NCBI GenBank assembly: GCA_050084985.1
Contig: JBITNC010000001.1
Span: 91,512,001-91,576,000 of the forward strand
Reading direction: 5' to 3'
DNA length: 64,000 bases
Source of the DNA: Nageia nagi
Taxonomy: Eukaryota; Pinophyta
Shown: piece after piece, positions 46,421 to 58,900 of the stretch
How the letters are laid out: every line of letters begins with the position of its first letter
Position numbering within the stretch: position 1 is the stretch's first letter
The notes under the pieces: generated by a model
Told to the model about the DNA's origin: nothing
The model's database searches: none
Seen by the model: only the letters and a program-made list of their open reading frames with translations
Made by a program: the position numbers and the translations under genes

Positions 46421-49179
46421 GTGAACATGCATGAGTTGTATTATATGTGATGTATCATATGTATCATGGATGTAATATTTATTTTTAATGGTCTAGAAAA
46501 TGATTTTTGATATATATATGTACATGCCTATGGTTTGATACATGATGTGTTTTATTTATATTTTGATGGATGCAATGCAATGTTTTAGATGTATGTGCTA
46601 GGTTTATGATGGATGCAATGCAATGTATTAGAAGTATGCTTAGGTTGAATGATTTATGATCATTTTTAGACTATGATCATTTTTAGACTATGTTTCAATG
46701 TATGTGATGCATGTTGCATGTTTTATATTCTATGTTGTAATATATGCAATGCACGTTTGATGTTTATGAGCTATATTTATTGTGTATGCAATGGTCTAAA
46801 TGTGAATGTTTGCTTTAACTATGTATAGAAAAATAAACATGTATGGATAACCACATTCACAAATAATCAAACTTGATAAAAATAAGGACTAAAAATGGAT
46901 AAAATGATAACAAAATGATAATGATGATAGGATTAAAGCAAACATTTAAATGAGAAAATTGTAAAAAGATAAAAAAAATAAGGGTAAAAAAATTACCATC
47001 ACTTAATAAGGTGAAATCAATAATAACAAAACAATGATAAAAAGATTTAAAAAAAAGATAATAAGCCATTGAGAAAGGATAATGAAACATTAAAAAAAAT
47101 AAGTGAAGGATTGAACACATGTCATCATGAGATAAAATGTAAAATATTGACTAAGAATGGATAATTAGACTAAAGAAGAATAAGTAATAATAGACAAATG
47201 AAATCAACATGTGAACATACACAAAATCTAATAAGCAAAAACACACTTAAAATGATGTAAAAGAAACCAAAAAAGGCATTAAATTCATGACAAAAGATTC
47301 ACCCCAATGACACACTAAAAATGTAAATTTAAGTGAGTTGTAAGGAAAAGCAACAATATCAATCCAACCATGTTACAAACTGAAACTAAAATGAACCAAA
47401 ATAAAACTTTATCAATTTTAAGAATTTCAAAAAAATTAAAATGACCAACTTTGACACTCAAAAATAAGCAACCATCATGTTAGTTTACAAAACAAGTTTG
47501 ATGATATGAGAGGTAGATTAAAAATCTAAGTGCTAGAAAAAATGGCTCAAAAAATGGAGCTCATTTGACTTGTTTTTGAAATAAAAACCAAGGTAAACTT
47601 TGACTTTGTGAAAAACCTTTAGTGCTCACTAAAAGTGCACCATTTCAAGTATGCTTTTGTTTGAGCTTCAAAAAGGCATCAAATGATAAAGTTAAGCTAT
47701 GAAAATTGGTAGATGATTGATAGTATAAAATAGACCCAAAGAAACTAATGGAATGGAAAATGAACATAGTTTGTATAGGTTTAAAACAAGTAAACCAAAG
47801 GTAACTTTTCAAAGTGTTAAATTTCAAGACCTTTGGTCCTAAAATGAAATGGACTTGGAAATGGCTACAAAGCAAGTCGAAATAACTTATTAAGGCATGA
47901 TAGGACATAACAAGTAAAATAAGATGAAATGCAAAAGTTGAATAGTCAAATGACATAAATCAACATAGGTTGAAAAAGTGGTCAAAGTGGCCAAGTAGCC
48001 CACTTTGGGAGGCTAAAGAAAATACAAGGATGATAAAAACACAATGAAACTTATGGAACATGAATGCATTTCAAACCGTGGATAAAAATAACAAGTAGCA
48101 AAGTAATTGACATGATTAAGCAAGTTTTTGAAGGCAAATGGAAGCCAAAAATTTCAAAGTGTTAAAAGGTGCAAAGTGTTAAAAGGTTCAAAGTGCAAAG
48201 TTTTCAAAATAAGATAAAATGACTTAAAAATTAACATAAGTAGACATAAAAGAGATCAAATAATGTCACAAAAAAATGAAGGGAAATGAAATAAAAGTGA
48301 AAATGGATTTGGGGCCAACTTCCATCTTAATGTGTAAAATGAGCTCTTTTGTCGAGTAATTTCAAGTATTGCTAAGCAATGTCATTCAACGAACCCTGAT
48401 ATATGAATGCAATGATGAGGGATGGAGGACTATTGATGTGGAAAGACAAAAATGAAATGATGGGAAAATAAGAGAGAAAAAATTAAGTTCCATCTTAATG
48501 TGTAGGACATGTACTGGCTCCATACCAGACTAAGTAGAATAGATTGTCCAATAGTTAGTGTCATGATGGTGATATATGCATATATGTGGTGATAAAGAAA
48601 ATATAAGAAGACATAACTAAGCTAAGTGTGGATAGGATATGAGTGTAATTGTGTTTCCCATGCACCCAAACATTAAAAAGTAGGAGAACACTAAGTATTG
48701 ACTCCAAATCCAATGATCTAAAGTGGTGACACAAGAAAAGTGATAAATGAAAAAGAACCTTGACTTACTTGTATAGTTATTGAATAAACCTTTTAATAAT
48801 GCCTAGATGATACAAAGGGATGATTATGATTAAAGGCAATGATATGAAGACTCTTTTTTAATTTTATATTTTTTATGTTTGTTTTTTGTGTTTATAAAAT
48901 ATTTTACTTTTTTGGTATTTTCCATTTTTATTATTTTTGGCAAAAATTTTCTAAATATTTGAAGGTTGCTTGTGAAGTCTAGGTATAGAAGGGACGAAGG
49001 TGAAGGATGTTGATTGGTTCAAGCTCTTAAACACCATACAAGGTTGCCAATTTGTATGCTCTGGAACCATATTTACTCATTACAATGTAAGGACCCAACC
49101 AATTATGTGCAAACTTTCCTCTATTTGCTCTTTATTGACATGTAATGTTTTCCTTTAATACAAGGTTAAAAACTTCAAA
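46421..49179 (-). other. Gypsy-A noncoding region between antisense PMD gene and integrase
   Basis: No coding frame with family features on either strand. Parts match, in opposite orientation, the region after integrase in gypsy-B (for example about 47525-47570 against 61480-61520). It therefore belongs to the element rather than to the host. It contains ATGCAATGCAATGT-type short repeats (46560-46630). Confidence 0.55.
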
Positions 49180-50330
49180 TTCATGATAATGTACTTTTTT
49201 ATTATAAGATATTTTGATATGTTCTTGGTAAATTCTCAAATGTTGAAGTGCACTTATGCTTTCTCATCAAGTAATCAAGCTGGGCAAGCAACCTTACCTA
49301 TAGGTAGTATCATCAATAAATTGTTGCAAAGAAACATAAAGGGAGGGGATTTCAAGTTCAATAGGAAAATAACTTTAGCATCATAAACTAATGAAAAAGG
49401 TGTTTCTCTAGTCAATGTTTGAATGCTTGTTCTATAAACCCACAATGGTATGAAAGTTTGGTATGCCAATCCCTTTATGAGTCTCCAACAAATGTTTGAA
49501 GTGCTTTAACAATGGTTTTATTAGAACTTCAGCTTTTCCATATATTGAGGGTAATAAGGTTTGGAAATTAATTGAATATGATATTTTTCACACAAAGTTA
49601 TAACATCCTTATTTATAAAAGGTAGTCCATATCCATCATTAATTTAGAGGGGATTCCAAATCTGCAAATAAGGTTAATCTCAATTGAACTCTATAATTTT
49701 AAGGGCTTCTACCCATTTGGTAAAATATTTAGTGGTATTTATTATAAATTTATGTCCTTGTGAAGAATGGGGATACACATGGCCAACAAGGTCTAACCCC
49801 CATTGTCAAAAGGGCCATATGGTTGCAATGAGTTGCAAGTCTTGAGAAGGAAAATACTAGAGGTTTGCAAATTGTTAGCACTTAATGTGTTTTCTAACAT
49901 ATGAAACATAATCTTTTTCAAGTGTTGGCCAAAATATCCCATTCTTAACAAATGTTTTGCAATTTCCATACCACTAAAGTGGCCACCACATGTACCATCA
50001 TGTGCTTTTGATAATGCAAGGGGAATTTCATTAATTCAAGACATATTATAAGGATGCTTTCATAGAATATTTTATAAAGGATATCCCCAAACAAGGTATA
50101 TTTAGCATATTTTTGTTTAAAGCATCTTCTTTTATTTTTATTCATATCTTGGGGACAAACTCCAAGCTTGAGAAATGTTTTACAAGTGCATACCAAGGAT
50201 TAGCATTATCAAATTCAATTTGATTAATGTTGGGTCCAACAATGTAAGATGGGTTATGCAATGTGGTGATGTGAATAATGAGTTTTTCTTGATTGTCTTT
50301 AGAGGGAATGAGAGAATACAAGGAAGCCAT
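49180..50330 (-). pseudogene. Gypsy-A integrase, decayed
   Basis: From N- to C-terminus on the minus strand: a GDILYKIFYE segment and the His/Cys zinc-binding region (about 50200-49945, broken by a shift), CQQFANL-like linker, WPFQQWGLDLVG with the first catalytic aspartate (about 49795-49820), then the C-terminal part AYQTFIPLWVYRTSIQT...TPFSLVYDA (49469-49275), a signature of Tat-type integrases. Frameshifts and stops occur throughout. Confidence 0.75.
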
Positions 50331-50424
50331 GGTGTCTACAAATCTATTGGTGGATCTTGGTGAAGATTCAATGGTATACTTATCAAATTTTAAAAGGAGT
50401 TGGTCAAAATAGATTTATACTTTT

Positions 50425-50790
50425 TTAGAATCTCATTATGGAATTAATAAGTTCCAAGGACTTGATTAACAATAATTTGAGAATCACTATAATTTTAATG
50501 CTCTTGAAATTTAGCTTAATTGTAGTTTGAAGATCAAAGACAAGTGCCTCATATTCAACCATGTTATTAGTGCAAGGGAATTTGATCTTAAAATATAAAG
50601 AGATAGATACTCCTTTAGGTGTAATGAAAATAATACCACACACCACCCTCTTTTCCCATTTAGAACCATCAAAGAAAATGTAATGTCAAATTTCTCTTCT
50701 TTAGTGTCAACAAATTCCTCATCTTCAAGAAAAATAAAGATGGAATCATTAGGGAAATCAAGTGCCAAAGGTTGTGAATCATGCAAAGGT
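50425..50790 (-). pseudogene. Gypsy-A second (archaeal-type) RNase H
   Basis: The minus strand encodes ITPKGVSISLYFKI, CTNNMVEYEALVFDL and following helices, the pattern of the additional RNase H carried by Tat-group gypsy elements between the RT-RNase H and integrase. The catalytic E in EYEAL is present; the start is shifted into another frame. Confidence 0.7.
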
Positions 50791-50816
50791 GCTTCAACAA
50801 GTTGATCAGTAATAAC

Positions 50817-52330
50817 TTATCCTTTTATAGATTTTTGGTTCACAAACTCAATGTCAAATTTAGTTAATAGCATTATCCATTTAGATGTCCATGAATTAAC
50901 ATATGCATGGCTTATCAAGTATCTCAAAGGATCACTTCTATAAACAACATAAGTTTTATGATTTAGCATATAGTGTCTTAATTTACGTGTTGAAAAAAAA
51001 TAGCAAGGCACAATTTCTAATATGGATGTAACTAACTTTATATTTAACAAGAGTCCTACTTATATAATAAATAGCTTGCTCTTTGTTCATATCATTCTTT
51101 TGTACCAATATGGTCCCAATATAAATGTCTAGAGTAGAAATGTATAAGTGAAATGGCTTTGAAGGATTGGTGGGATCAAAACAAGAGGAGATAAAAGATA
51201 TTTTTTTATTTGTTCAAAGGCTTCTTGACACTCCATTTTTCCATTAAAACTTAACTCCTTTCTTTCAAAGGTGATTAAAGGGTTTGCACTTGTTATATAA
51301 TTGGGCAATGAATATGTGGATTGCATTAATTTTACTTGATAAACTTTTTATCTCTTTAAGATTATAAGGGGGAGGATTTTAGTTATAGCTTTAATTTTAG
51401 TAGGATAAATCTCAATTCCTCTTCTTGAAATAGTGTAGCCCAAAATTTTCTAGAAGTTACACCAAGTACACACTTTTTAGGATTAAGTCTTACATTATGC
51501 TCAATAAATCTATCAAAAATTTTAGCAAAAACTTCTAGATGTGTATATTTAGTTTTAGATTTTTCCAAAATATCATCTACATAGCATTCAAAAATTTTAC
51601 CCATGTAGTTAAGAAAGATATACATCATGACACATTGGTATGTGGCACCTGAATTCTTTAAACCAAAACGCATGACCTTATAGTAAAAGTTCCCAAAGGT
51701 GTTGTAAATTCAATTTTATGTTGATCATTTTTGCAATATGAATATGAATATGAATATAGCCACTAAAACCATCCATGAGTGAGAGCATTTCATGACTTGT
51801 ACTTGCATCTACTATATTATCAATGCTAGGTAAAGGAAAATCATCTTTTGAAAAGCTTTATTAATATCTCAAAAATTAGTGCATATTTGAATACCTCCTA
51901 TTTTTTACCAATAGAAGCAACATTAAAAACCCATGTAGGATAATCAATAGGTGTTCTAAAACTAGCATCCAAATTTTTTTGAAGTTCTTCTTTAGAAAGG
52001 AGTGCAATTTTTGGATGCATTTTTCTTAATTTTTTCTTCATGGGTTTTGCATCTTTCTCAGGAATAAGGTTATGAACAGCAAGATCAAAATCTAATCCTA
52101 GCATATCAAAATATTTTCAAGCAAAGATTTTAATATACTTCTTAAGAAGCTGAATGAATACCTCTTGCTCTTGTTTAAGTAAGATCTTGCCAATTAACAC
52201 AATATGAGTATTATTAGGATCTTCACCAATGTCAACTTCAATTATTTCTTCAATGAGCATGGGAGAAGTTTCATCCAATTGGGAAGGTAAAGGTAATAAA
52301 TTAAGTTCATCATCCTCATATTGTGAATTA
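50817..52330 (-). pseudogene. Gypsy-A reverse transcriptase and first RNase H, decayed
   Basis: Order on the minus strand: linker with VDIGEDPNNTHIVLIGK (about 52260-52200), RT N-terminus DLAVHNLIPEKDAKPMKKK and YPTWVFNVASIGKK (52104-51898), then the core FGLKNSGATYQ, CYVDDILEKSKT, LNPKKCVLGVTS (51673-51383), RNase H with ALYTFL-like and RKLRHYMLNHKTYVV (51050-50817) and FDIEFVNQKSIKG. The YVDD catalytic box is intact at about 51575. The segment between 51898 and 51673 with the first catalytic aspartate region is scrambled by frame changes. Confidence 0.82.
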
Positions 52331-53660
52331 TATTTATCAAAATATCCTCCATGTTAAAATAGCATTCTCATAAGAATCAAAAGTAGAAGAAAATTACCCA
52401 AAATAAGCATCCATGTTTAAAAATGAAGGATAAATATCCTCATAACATGATGGTAAATGAGCATAGCCACTAAGATGGTTAAATATAGACTCATCACATG
52501 AAAAGTAATCAAGAGGAATAGGAGCATTTTCAAGATAGAAATAAATGTGATCACATCAAGAGGAATTCTATGCAATCCAATATCTAAAAAGTATGTCAAA
52601 GGTGTATTCAAATCCATAGACAAGTGTAAATAGAATGGCCAAATATAACATTAAGATCATACATGAAAAAATTGACATGGAAAAATTCCTCCACTTCAAT
52701 ATGTGCAAAATATTGAGAAAATTCCCCATAATCATAATTAAGTATGAAAGGTGAAGGGATGAAGCAATGTCATAGTCCAAAGGTATGCTCATGTTGAAAT
52801 AAGGATTAAATAAAATCACAAAAGCATCAATGCCTTGATTAAAGAATAAAGGATTATCAACCATATTGAAAGGGGGTGATAAAGACATAATGTTTATGGT
52901 AGGCAATATTTCATGGGAAAGAGTATTGAAAAATAAACTCTCTAAGGATACCTCCTCTTCAACTTCATTGCAAGGAAGTTGAGTGATAGAAAGGGGCACT
53001 TGAATAGATGTTTCTCTTTCACATGAAATGAAATTAGGTATGCTACTAAACATTGCTTTTGATAACCCAAACCTGATTTGTAAAAGGGTAACATGGTTCA
53101 ATAATAATATGGTCAACAATACCATGCTCAAATTTACCAAATCCATGACCTTTCCAATTGCAAGTATCATCAAAATATTGAGAAATAAAAGAAAACTTAG
53201 ACAAATTTTTAGGAGAAAAACAAGAAGACAAAGAAAGGTGATGTTCCTTACTAGTTTCAAGAGTGGTTTATATCAATTCTTCTCTTTAATGAAAGAGATG
53301 GGTTTAATACATGGATCTTTTTATGGAAGAAACTTGAAGGACATCCCATATCTCTAAGGGAAGGAATGGTATGCAACTTGAGAATTTGATTTTGCAACTT
53401 GTATCCTCAAACTTAAGGTTAGGTATATGAAACAATGGCTTTACCACTTGACTCTTCACTAGAAGGAACCTCACTAGGAGTCACAACATTAGAAGATATA
53501 ACAACATTAGGATTCAGAACATTAGAAGATGTAAAAACATTGGGATTCATAACATTAGAATATGTAACAATATTTGGATTCACAATATTATAAGTGGAAG
53601 GTGGAACAAAAGGTACAATATGTGTAGAAGATAAGAAATCATCATAAGAAGGAATAAAAT
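52331..53660 (-). pseudogene. Gypsy-A protease-RT linker region
   Basis: A long, loosely conserved minus-strand frame (for example 53260-52568) rich in Phe, Leu and Ile connects protease with RT, as in Tat-group elements. No catalytic motif is visible. The open plus-strand ORF at 53028-53357 overlaps it and is a shadow. Confidence 0.5.
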
Positions 53661-54020
53661 TGCAATACTAAAATGGTTCAAGATAAACTTTGACACATGT
53701 TAACTTACCTTCATGATAAATTTTATGCATTAATACAATATAGAAAGGTACACACTTCATTTCATATATCCATGGTCTTCCAAGTAAAAAATTATATTGT
53801 AAAGTTCCTTTAATGACATAGAATAAAGTATGCAAAGTTCTTGGTCCCACCTTGAGAGGAAATTCTATAGTGCCCATAGTGGTATAAATAGTGTCATTGA
53901 AGGCCTTTAGTTGCAAAGTGGAAGAGGATAGACTACTTTGAGGTATGTTAAAGGTTCAAAGCTGAAGAAGAAATAACATTTAAACTTGAACCATTATCGA
54001 TCAAAACTCTTTTAAAATTT
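53661..54020 (-). pseudogene. Gypsy-A aspartic protease
   Basis: The minus strand reads VLIDNGSSLNV at about 54010-53980, the D-x-G active site with N in the middle position, then after a stop QLKAFNDTIYTTMGTIEFPLKVGP and YNFLLGRPWIYEMK (53916-53668). These are the flap and LLGRPWI helix of Tat-type proteases. The stop between the two parts and the shift show decay. Confidence 0.78.
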
Positions 54021-54239
54021 TGGCCTTCCATAAAACCAATAATGAAAAGAGGAGGGTGGGGTCAACAAGTCCTAATTAATAATTCATATTCATAAAAGGC
54101 TATAGCACCTGAATCACATGATTGCACATGATTCACAAAATAGGTAAGAGCTTCCACATCTTGAGCTTACACCTCTATGGACATTAAGACTACCATAAGG
54201 GAATCTCTATGAGCTTTGGAGGTTTGAAGTAAATCAAAT

Positions 54240-55260
54240 ATGGACATCTTTATACGGGTAAGGATTTCAATTATTGGGTAATATTGCATGTGATTGTGAC
54301 AACATCATGTCTTTAGTTTTGACTATGAGTAGGACCTCTTGGACCATGTGTTCCTCTATAATCATTATGCTTTTGAGCATGTCTTAACTTGAGGTTCTTC
54401 CCTTGAAGGCATGTTCTTTTGGTTCCTAGTAACAACATGGATCATATCAAAAAAATTATGCAAAAAGTATTATTAACATAGTTTCACTTGATTTGCATCA
54501 ACTTGATTTTGCCTTGGAAGTGGATCCTTATAAACATTTCAATTTTGATTAGGGGGTACAAGTGGATTGTATATATAACAAGGTCCCCTCTTTAAATCAA
54601 ATTTTGGATTACATTTTTAAGGTGATGGAACTTATCTATTTGATTTCCTTTTGCTCTATGAAAAGCATAATAATCATTCTCCCTATACAAACAAGTTTTG
54701 AAACATTTGGATCTTCTTGTCTAATATCAAGAAGTGTAATAATTTGTGCATTTAAACATTTTTGCAAAACATTAGAAAGTGAATCAATGAGAGGGGTATA
54801 GTTCTCTTGGGTCTTGGTGGTCTTGGTCTTGGTTGGTTACCTTGAACTTGGGCTTTTGTTTGAATTAGATATAGATTGGTTACCTCTAACTTTTGTAGTC
54901 TATCATGAATAGCTTGGTTAGAAGCTAAAAAAGGATCCAATCTATTGGTATAATGAAAATTGGAGAAAATTGTGTTGGCTTGATGTGAAGTGGATGCATG
55001 GGAAGTATGGATTGGTTGGGTGTTGGTTTGAATTTGGTTTATGTGGGTTTGTAGGATGGTAGAATGTGGAGGGATTTGGAATTTTTAGGAATTGGGATGT
55101 GTGGAGGATTTTGGATTTGAGTGGCAACTATGGTAGATGGGATGGAGGATGAAGGTATGGATTGTGACACACTAGGAGTGGTATAAGGAGTAATGGAAAT
55201 TGCTCTTCTATTGTTTGGATCAAAATTGGGATCTACCATGATACTATTTTGCAAGGATGT
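54240..55260 (-). pseudogene. Gypsy-A gag remnants
   Basis: Upstream of protease the minus strand has fragments rich in Pro, Ser and Thr (55254-55039) and a coiled-coil-like piece AIHDRLQKLEVTN (54940-54752). Capsid motifs are not recognisable, and no zinc knuckle is seen. Assigned to gag mainly by position before the protease. Confidence 0.45.
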
Positions 55261-56168
55261 GGTAGGAATGGAAGAAAAATATAGAGGTCAAAAAAGGATT
55301 CAATGTGGGTTGGATTGCTTGTTGGAGGTTGTGTAACAACAAAGATCCTAATTGATTAGCAATTTGTTTAGCTTTGAGACTTTAAGTATATATTCAAAAT
55401 TGGCCAACACATATTGTTCAAATTCTTTAACAGACTCCTCTTGAGTGGGATCCTCCATAGCTTGGGTTACAATAGGAATAGACTACTCTAGATTTTCAAG
55501 ATTTTGCAAAGCTTGGTTTTTGGTTTAGACCATGAATTGAAGAATAAAATTTCAACTAAAAATATTTTTTAGCTCCTTAATTTGGAAATATAGGTGCATT
55601 TGATAGTCTGTAGAAATGTACTAGCATTTTTTGGTCAGGTCAAAATGTGACTATGTTTAAGAAATCACGGGCATGTTTTAGTACAGTGTAAATTTAAAAA
55701 AAAAAGGATTTACATTTAATATTGGTTTAAATTTGGATTTTAGGATTTTTAGGAAATAAAAAACACAAAAAAAATGTAAATATTCACCAATGCAAGCACT
55801 CTCATATGATAAATGCAAGTTCATCTAGCAAGCCTATAATATTATTTTGCAATGTTTAAGTGTTCATTTTCCTAAAATGATTCTAGACAAGCAAGTTGAA
55901 AATGATCAAAGGCTGATACTAGAAGAATGAAAGTGCAAATTTTGTTTCCCACTTTAACCAAATTCACTAGTGAGGTCCATCACAAACCTAGGGGAGACTA
56001 TCTTGGTGAGTGAGCCAAGCATAGCCTAGGTCCTTAGTGATTAAATCCAAGGATCTATCTACTTGTTAGTGAAGAGGAAAAGCCTTGGTGATGAAATCCA
56101 AGGATACCCTTTTTTATATGCATAAATGAAAAAAGTGACCCCTTTCAAGATCATTGGGCATGCCAAAA
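55261..56168 (-). other. Gypsy-A 5' untranslated region with a possible primer site
   Basis: No coding frame. Next to the LTR edge the minus strand reads TTTTGGCATGCCC (about 56153-56165), which may be a decayed form of the TGGCGCC-type site used by many Tat elements. A 23-base piece of the LTR end (AAGTGACCCCTTTCA-GATCA) is repeated at 56134-56156, so the region has been rearranged. Confidence 0.4.
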
Positions 56169-56548
56169 TGTTTCAAATAAAAGTGACCCCTTTCAGGATC
56201 ACTTAATCCTAAATATTAACTAGTATGTGTAGGCTAGACTAGACCCTATAAGCATAAAATATAGAAACAAAATTAATTAAAACCATTAAGAAGGCTTATT
56301 AAAGCCATAATTTCAAATTAATAAGCTAAAATGATCACAATATGACTAGCTTAAGGTGGTGTTAAGAAACACTAGAGATTACTTGATAATGTCATTTTTT
56401 GATGATGGTACCTAATGTAGTTGACCAAATCCTGAGATGATCCCAAACTATCTGCACTATCAAAACATGATGACCTTGGGAATTTTGAAATGTGAGGGCA
56501 TTTCATTTTCAAAATGTGGGGACCTTGGGCATTTCTAAAATGTAGGGC
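56169..56548 (-). repeat. 5' LTR of gypsy-A, truncated
   Basis: Matches 32859-33240 in the same orientation (for example GTGTAGGCTAGACTAGACC and ATGACTAGCT-AAGGTGGTGTTA). Only the inner 380 bases remain; similarity stops near 56548, where gypsy-B coding DNA begins on the other strand. Confidence 0.7.
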
Positions 56549-56599
56549 AATTCATCGGATTGTTCTATTTTGTTTGATTTCTTTGATGATCCTTTATCT

Positions 56600-57035
56600 T
56601 CATATCTAGTCATTTCTATCAATATGGTTTCTCTTTATGAGCTTGATTCTTTTTATCATCCCCTTGATGGTGACTTCAATTGTTGTTGGTCCTAAATCCA
56701 TGGATTTCTCATTCCCATCATTAGGTTTCTTTTCATCATGTGAGGTTTGTTTTCTTTGTCATTGGTTTCTTGATGAAGCATCTTTTTCATGTTTTATATC
56801 TTCCATTGCTAATCCTATTGAATATGATTACTCATATCTTCCCTTACTTAAGCAAATTGAAGAAATGTCCCACATGGTTGTTGGAGGTCTAGTTGAGATT
56901 GATGTTAGTGATGATCTCAAGGATCTTGAGATTGTTTACATTGGTGATGTTTCAAATGAGTATGAGCTTGACTTAACTAATTTCATTTTGATTGAGTGTC
57001 ATAAAATATTTTCCTCAATTACATTAAAATTCCAT
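56600..57035 (+). pseudogene. Gypsy-B protease-RT linker
   Basis: Plus-strand frame 56637-57041 with EYDYSYLPLLKQIEEMSH and VEIDVSDDLKDLEIVYIGD matches the gypsy-A linker (VDIGEDPNNTHIVLIGK) in pattern. The first part is Phe-rich and poorly conserved. Confidence 0.6.
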
Positions 57036-58230
57036 GTTTAGATCCTAACCTTATCATGCATAACATTGTGACCTATCCTAATGTGAAACCAATGAAGTAA
57101 AAACCTAGAAATTTTAATCCATCCCAATCTCTTTTGATCAAGGATGAGCTTCAAAATATTTTGAAGTATCACTTCATTGAATATAATAAATACCCCAAGT
57201 GGGTCTCCAATATGGTTACTATAAATCAATTTGTGGTCATATTCATATTTGTAATGATTTTCATGATCTTAACAAGGCATTCCCTAAGGATGACTTCCCA
57301 TTACCCAACATTGATATCTTAGTCAACAACATTGCAAGGTATGAGATGTTTTCCCTTATGGATGGTTTTTCAAGTTATAACCAACTTTGGGTAAATCCCA
57401 AAAATAATCATAAGACAACTTTCACCACCCCTTGGGGACCTATTTCTATCAATTCATGCCTTTTGGTCTTAAAAATGTAAAACCTATCTATCAAAGGGCC
57501 ATGACTTATATCTTTCATGACATGATGCATGATATTGTGGAGGATTATGTTGATGATATTTTAGCCAAATCCAATACATGCAAAGGACATTGGATGTTCT
57601 TCGTAAGGTATTTCATAATATTCTTGATCATAATGTTAGGTTGAACCCTAAAAAGTGTGTTTTTGGTGTCATGTCAGGAAAGCTTCTAGGTTTCATCATG
57701 TCTAAGAGAGGCATTGAGATTGACCCTAAAAAGGTCAAGGCCATCATCTATATGTATCCTCCTCATACTCATAATACCTTGAGGAGTCTTCAAGGTAAAA
57801 TCCATGCCATTCATCACTTTATATCTCATATTTTAGATAAGTGTCATCCCTTTAACAAGCTCTTGAAGAAGGGCATGGTATTCAAGTGGAATGAGAAGTG
57901 TAAACAAGCTCTCAATGATATTAAACACTATATCACCAATTCCCATATCTTGATCCCTCCTAGGGATGATCTTACCTTCTATATTTACCTTTCAATGATT
58001 GATTTTTCCTTAAGTGTCATGCTTTCTCAAAATAACTCTCAAGGCAAGGAGCAAGCTATCTATTATCTTAGTCTTACCATTATTGATTATAAGCATAGGT
58101 ACATCTATGTAGAGCATATTTGCCTTGCTATCATTTTTATATCCAAGAAATTATGTCATTACATGTTGAATCACATGACTTACATAATTTATTGTCTAAT
58201 CCCCTACAACATATGATGAGCAAGACTTAT
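57036..58230 (+). pseudogene. Gypsy-B reverse transcriptase and first RNase H
   Basis: Plus-strand order: IMHNIVTYPNVKPMK and QSLLIKDELQNILKY (57050-57170), DLNKAFPKDDFPLPNID and FSLMDGFSSYNQ (57250-57390, holding the first catalytic aspartate), FMPFGLKN (57450), DYVDDILAKS (about 57543-57575), LNPKKCVFGVMSGKLLGF and RGIEIDPKKVKAI (57640-57760), then RNase H with KEQAIYYLS and KLCHYMLNHMTYIIY (58050-58200). Only a few frameshifts (for example near 57440 and 57590) split it, so it is better preserved than gypsy-A. Confidence 0.85.
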
Positions 58231-58900
58231 TATAATTTATGAACATCCAAGTGGATTATGTTTTTGTTTGAGTTTGATATTCAATTTTTTAGTTAGAAAT
58301 ACAATAAGGGTTAGGTTATATCTAATCAATTTGTCAAATCCCCTTTTCCTAATAGCTCCCTTCTCTATATCAATATCCCTAATGAAGATATTATAAGATT
58401 GATGAAGAGGAGGAATCTATTGATACACACAAAGACTTTGATATGACTATGTATTTTAATGGATCTAAGTGTGAGCAAAGGGATGGCATGAGATTTGTCT
58501 TCTTCATGTATTAGGGTATCTAAATCACTTATTCCTTAAATTTATATTCCTTTATACCAATAAAATGTGGTAATATGAATCCCTAATCTTAGGTCTTAGG
58601 ACTACCATCACCCTTAAGATTGAGAGACTCATGATCTATGGTGACTCTCTCTTAGTCATCAACCAAGTCATGGAGTTTATCAATGCCATAATGAAATCCT
58701 TAAATCCTATAGATAATAGGTTATTAATCTCCTCAATATCTTTAAAGCCTATAAGATTGAGTCAGACCCTAGGTCCTCTAATTAGTTTATGGATACCATG
58801 GCTTCTATAGGGTCACTTATTCCACCTAATCCACATCAACACATCCAACATGTGGGATTTGTGACTTTCAAGGACTAATCCCTTAATTTAATTTATCTCT
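58231..58900 (+). pseudogene. Gypsy-B second RNase H region, strongly decayed
   Basis: Sits between RNase H and integrase like the archaeal-type RNase H of gypsy-A. Fragments such as MTMYFNGSKC (about 58440) and RLMIYGDSLLVINQV (about 58625-58670) recall its DGS and GDS-L-I-QV motifs. Many stops. Confidence 0.55.

Larger units (their letters stand above)
32859..56548 (-). mobile_element. Gypsy-A: large Tat-like Ty3/gypsy retrotransposon, 5' LTR broken, with a nested copia
   Basis: Sense is minus. 32859-33240 and 56169-56545 are direct repeats flanking the coding region and are read as parts of the 3' and 5' LTRs. The 3' LTR starts TGTAGACACTC on the sense strand, directly after a purine-rich tract (34622-34650), which is typical of Tat-group elements. 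Coding order gag, protease, RT, RNase H, a second (archaeal-type) RNase H and integrase fits the Tat group. Downstream of pol lies an antisense PMD gene. Copia-3 (36879-46067) sits in it. The 5' LTR stops after about 380 bases at 56548, where the oppositely oriented gypsy-B begins, so the target duplication cannot be checked. Without copia-3 the original would have been about 16 kb. Confidence 0.75.
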
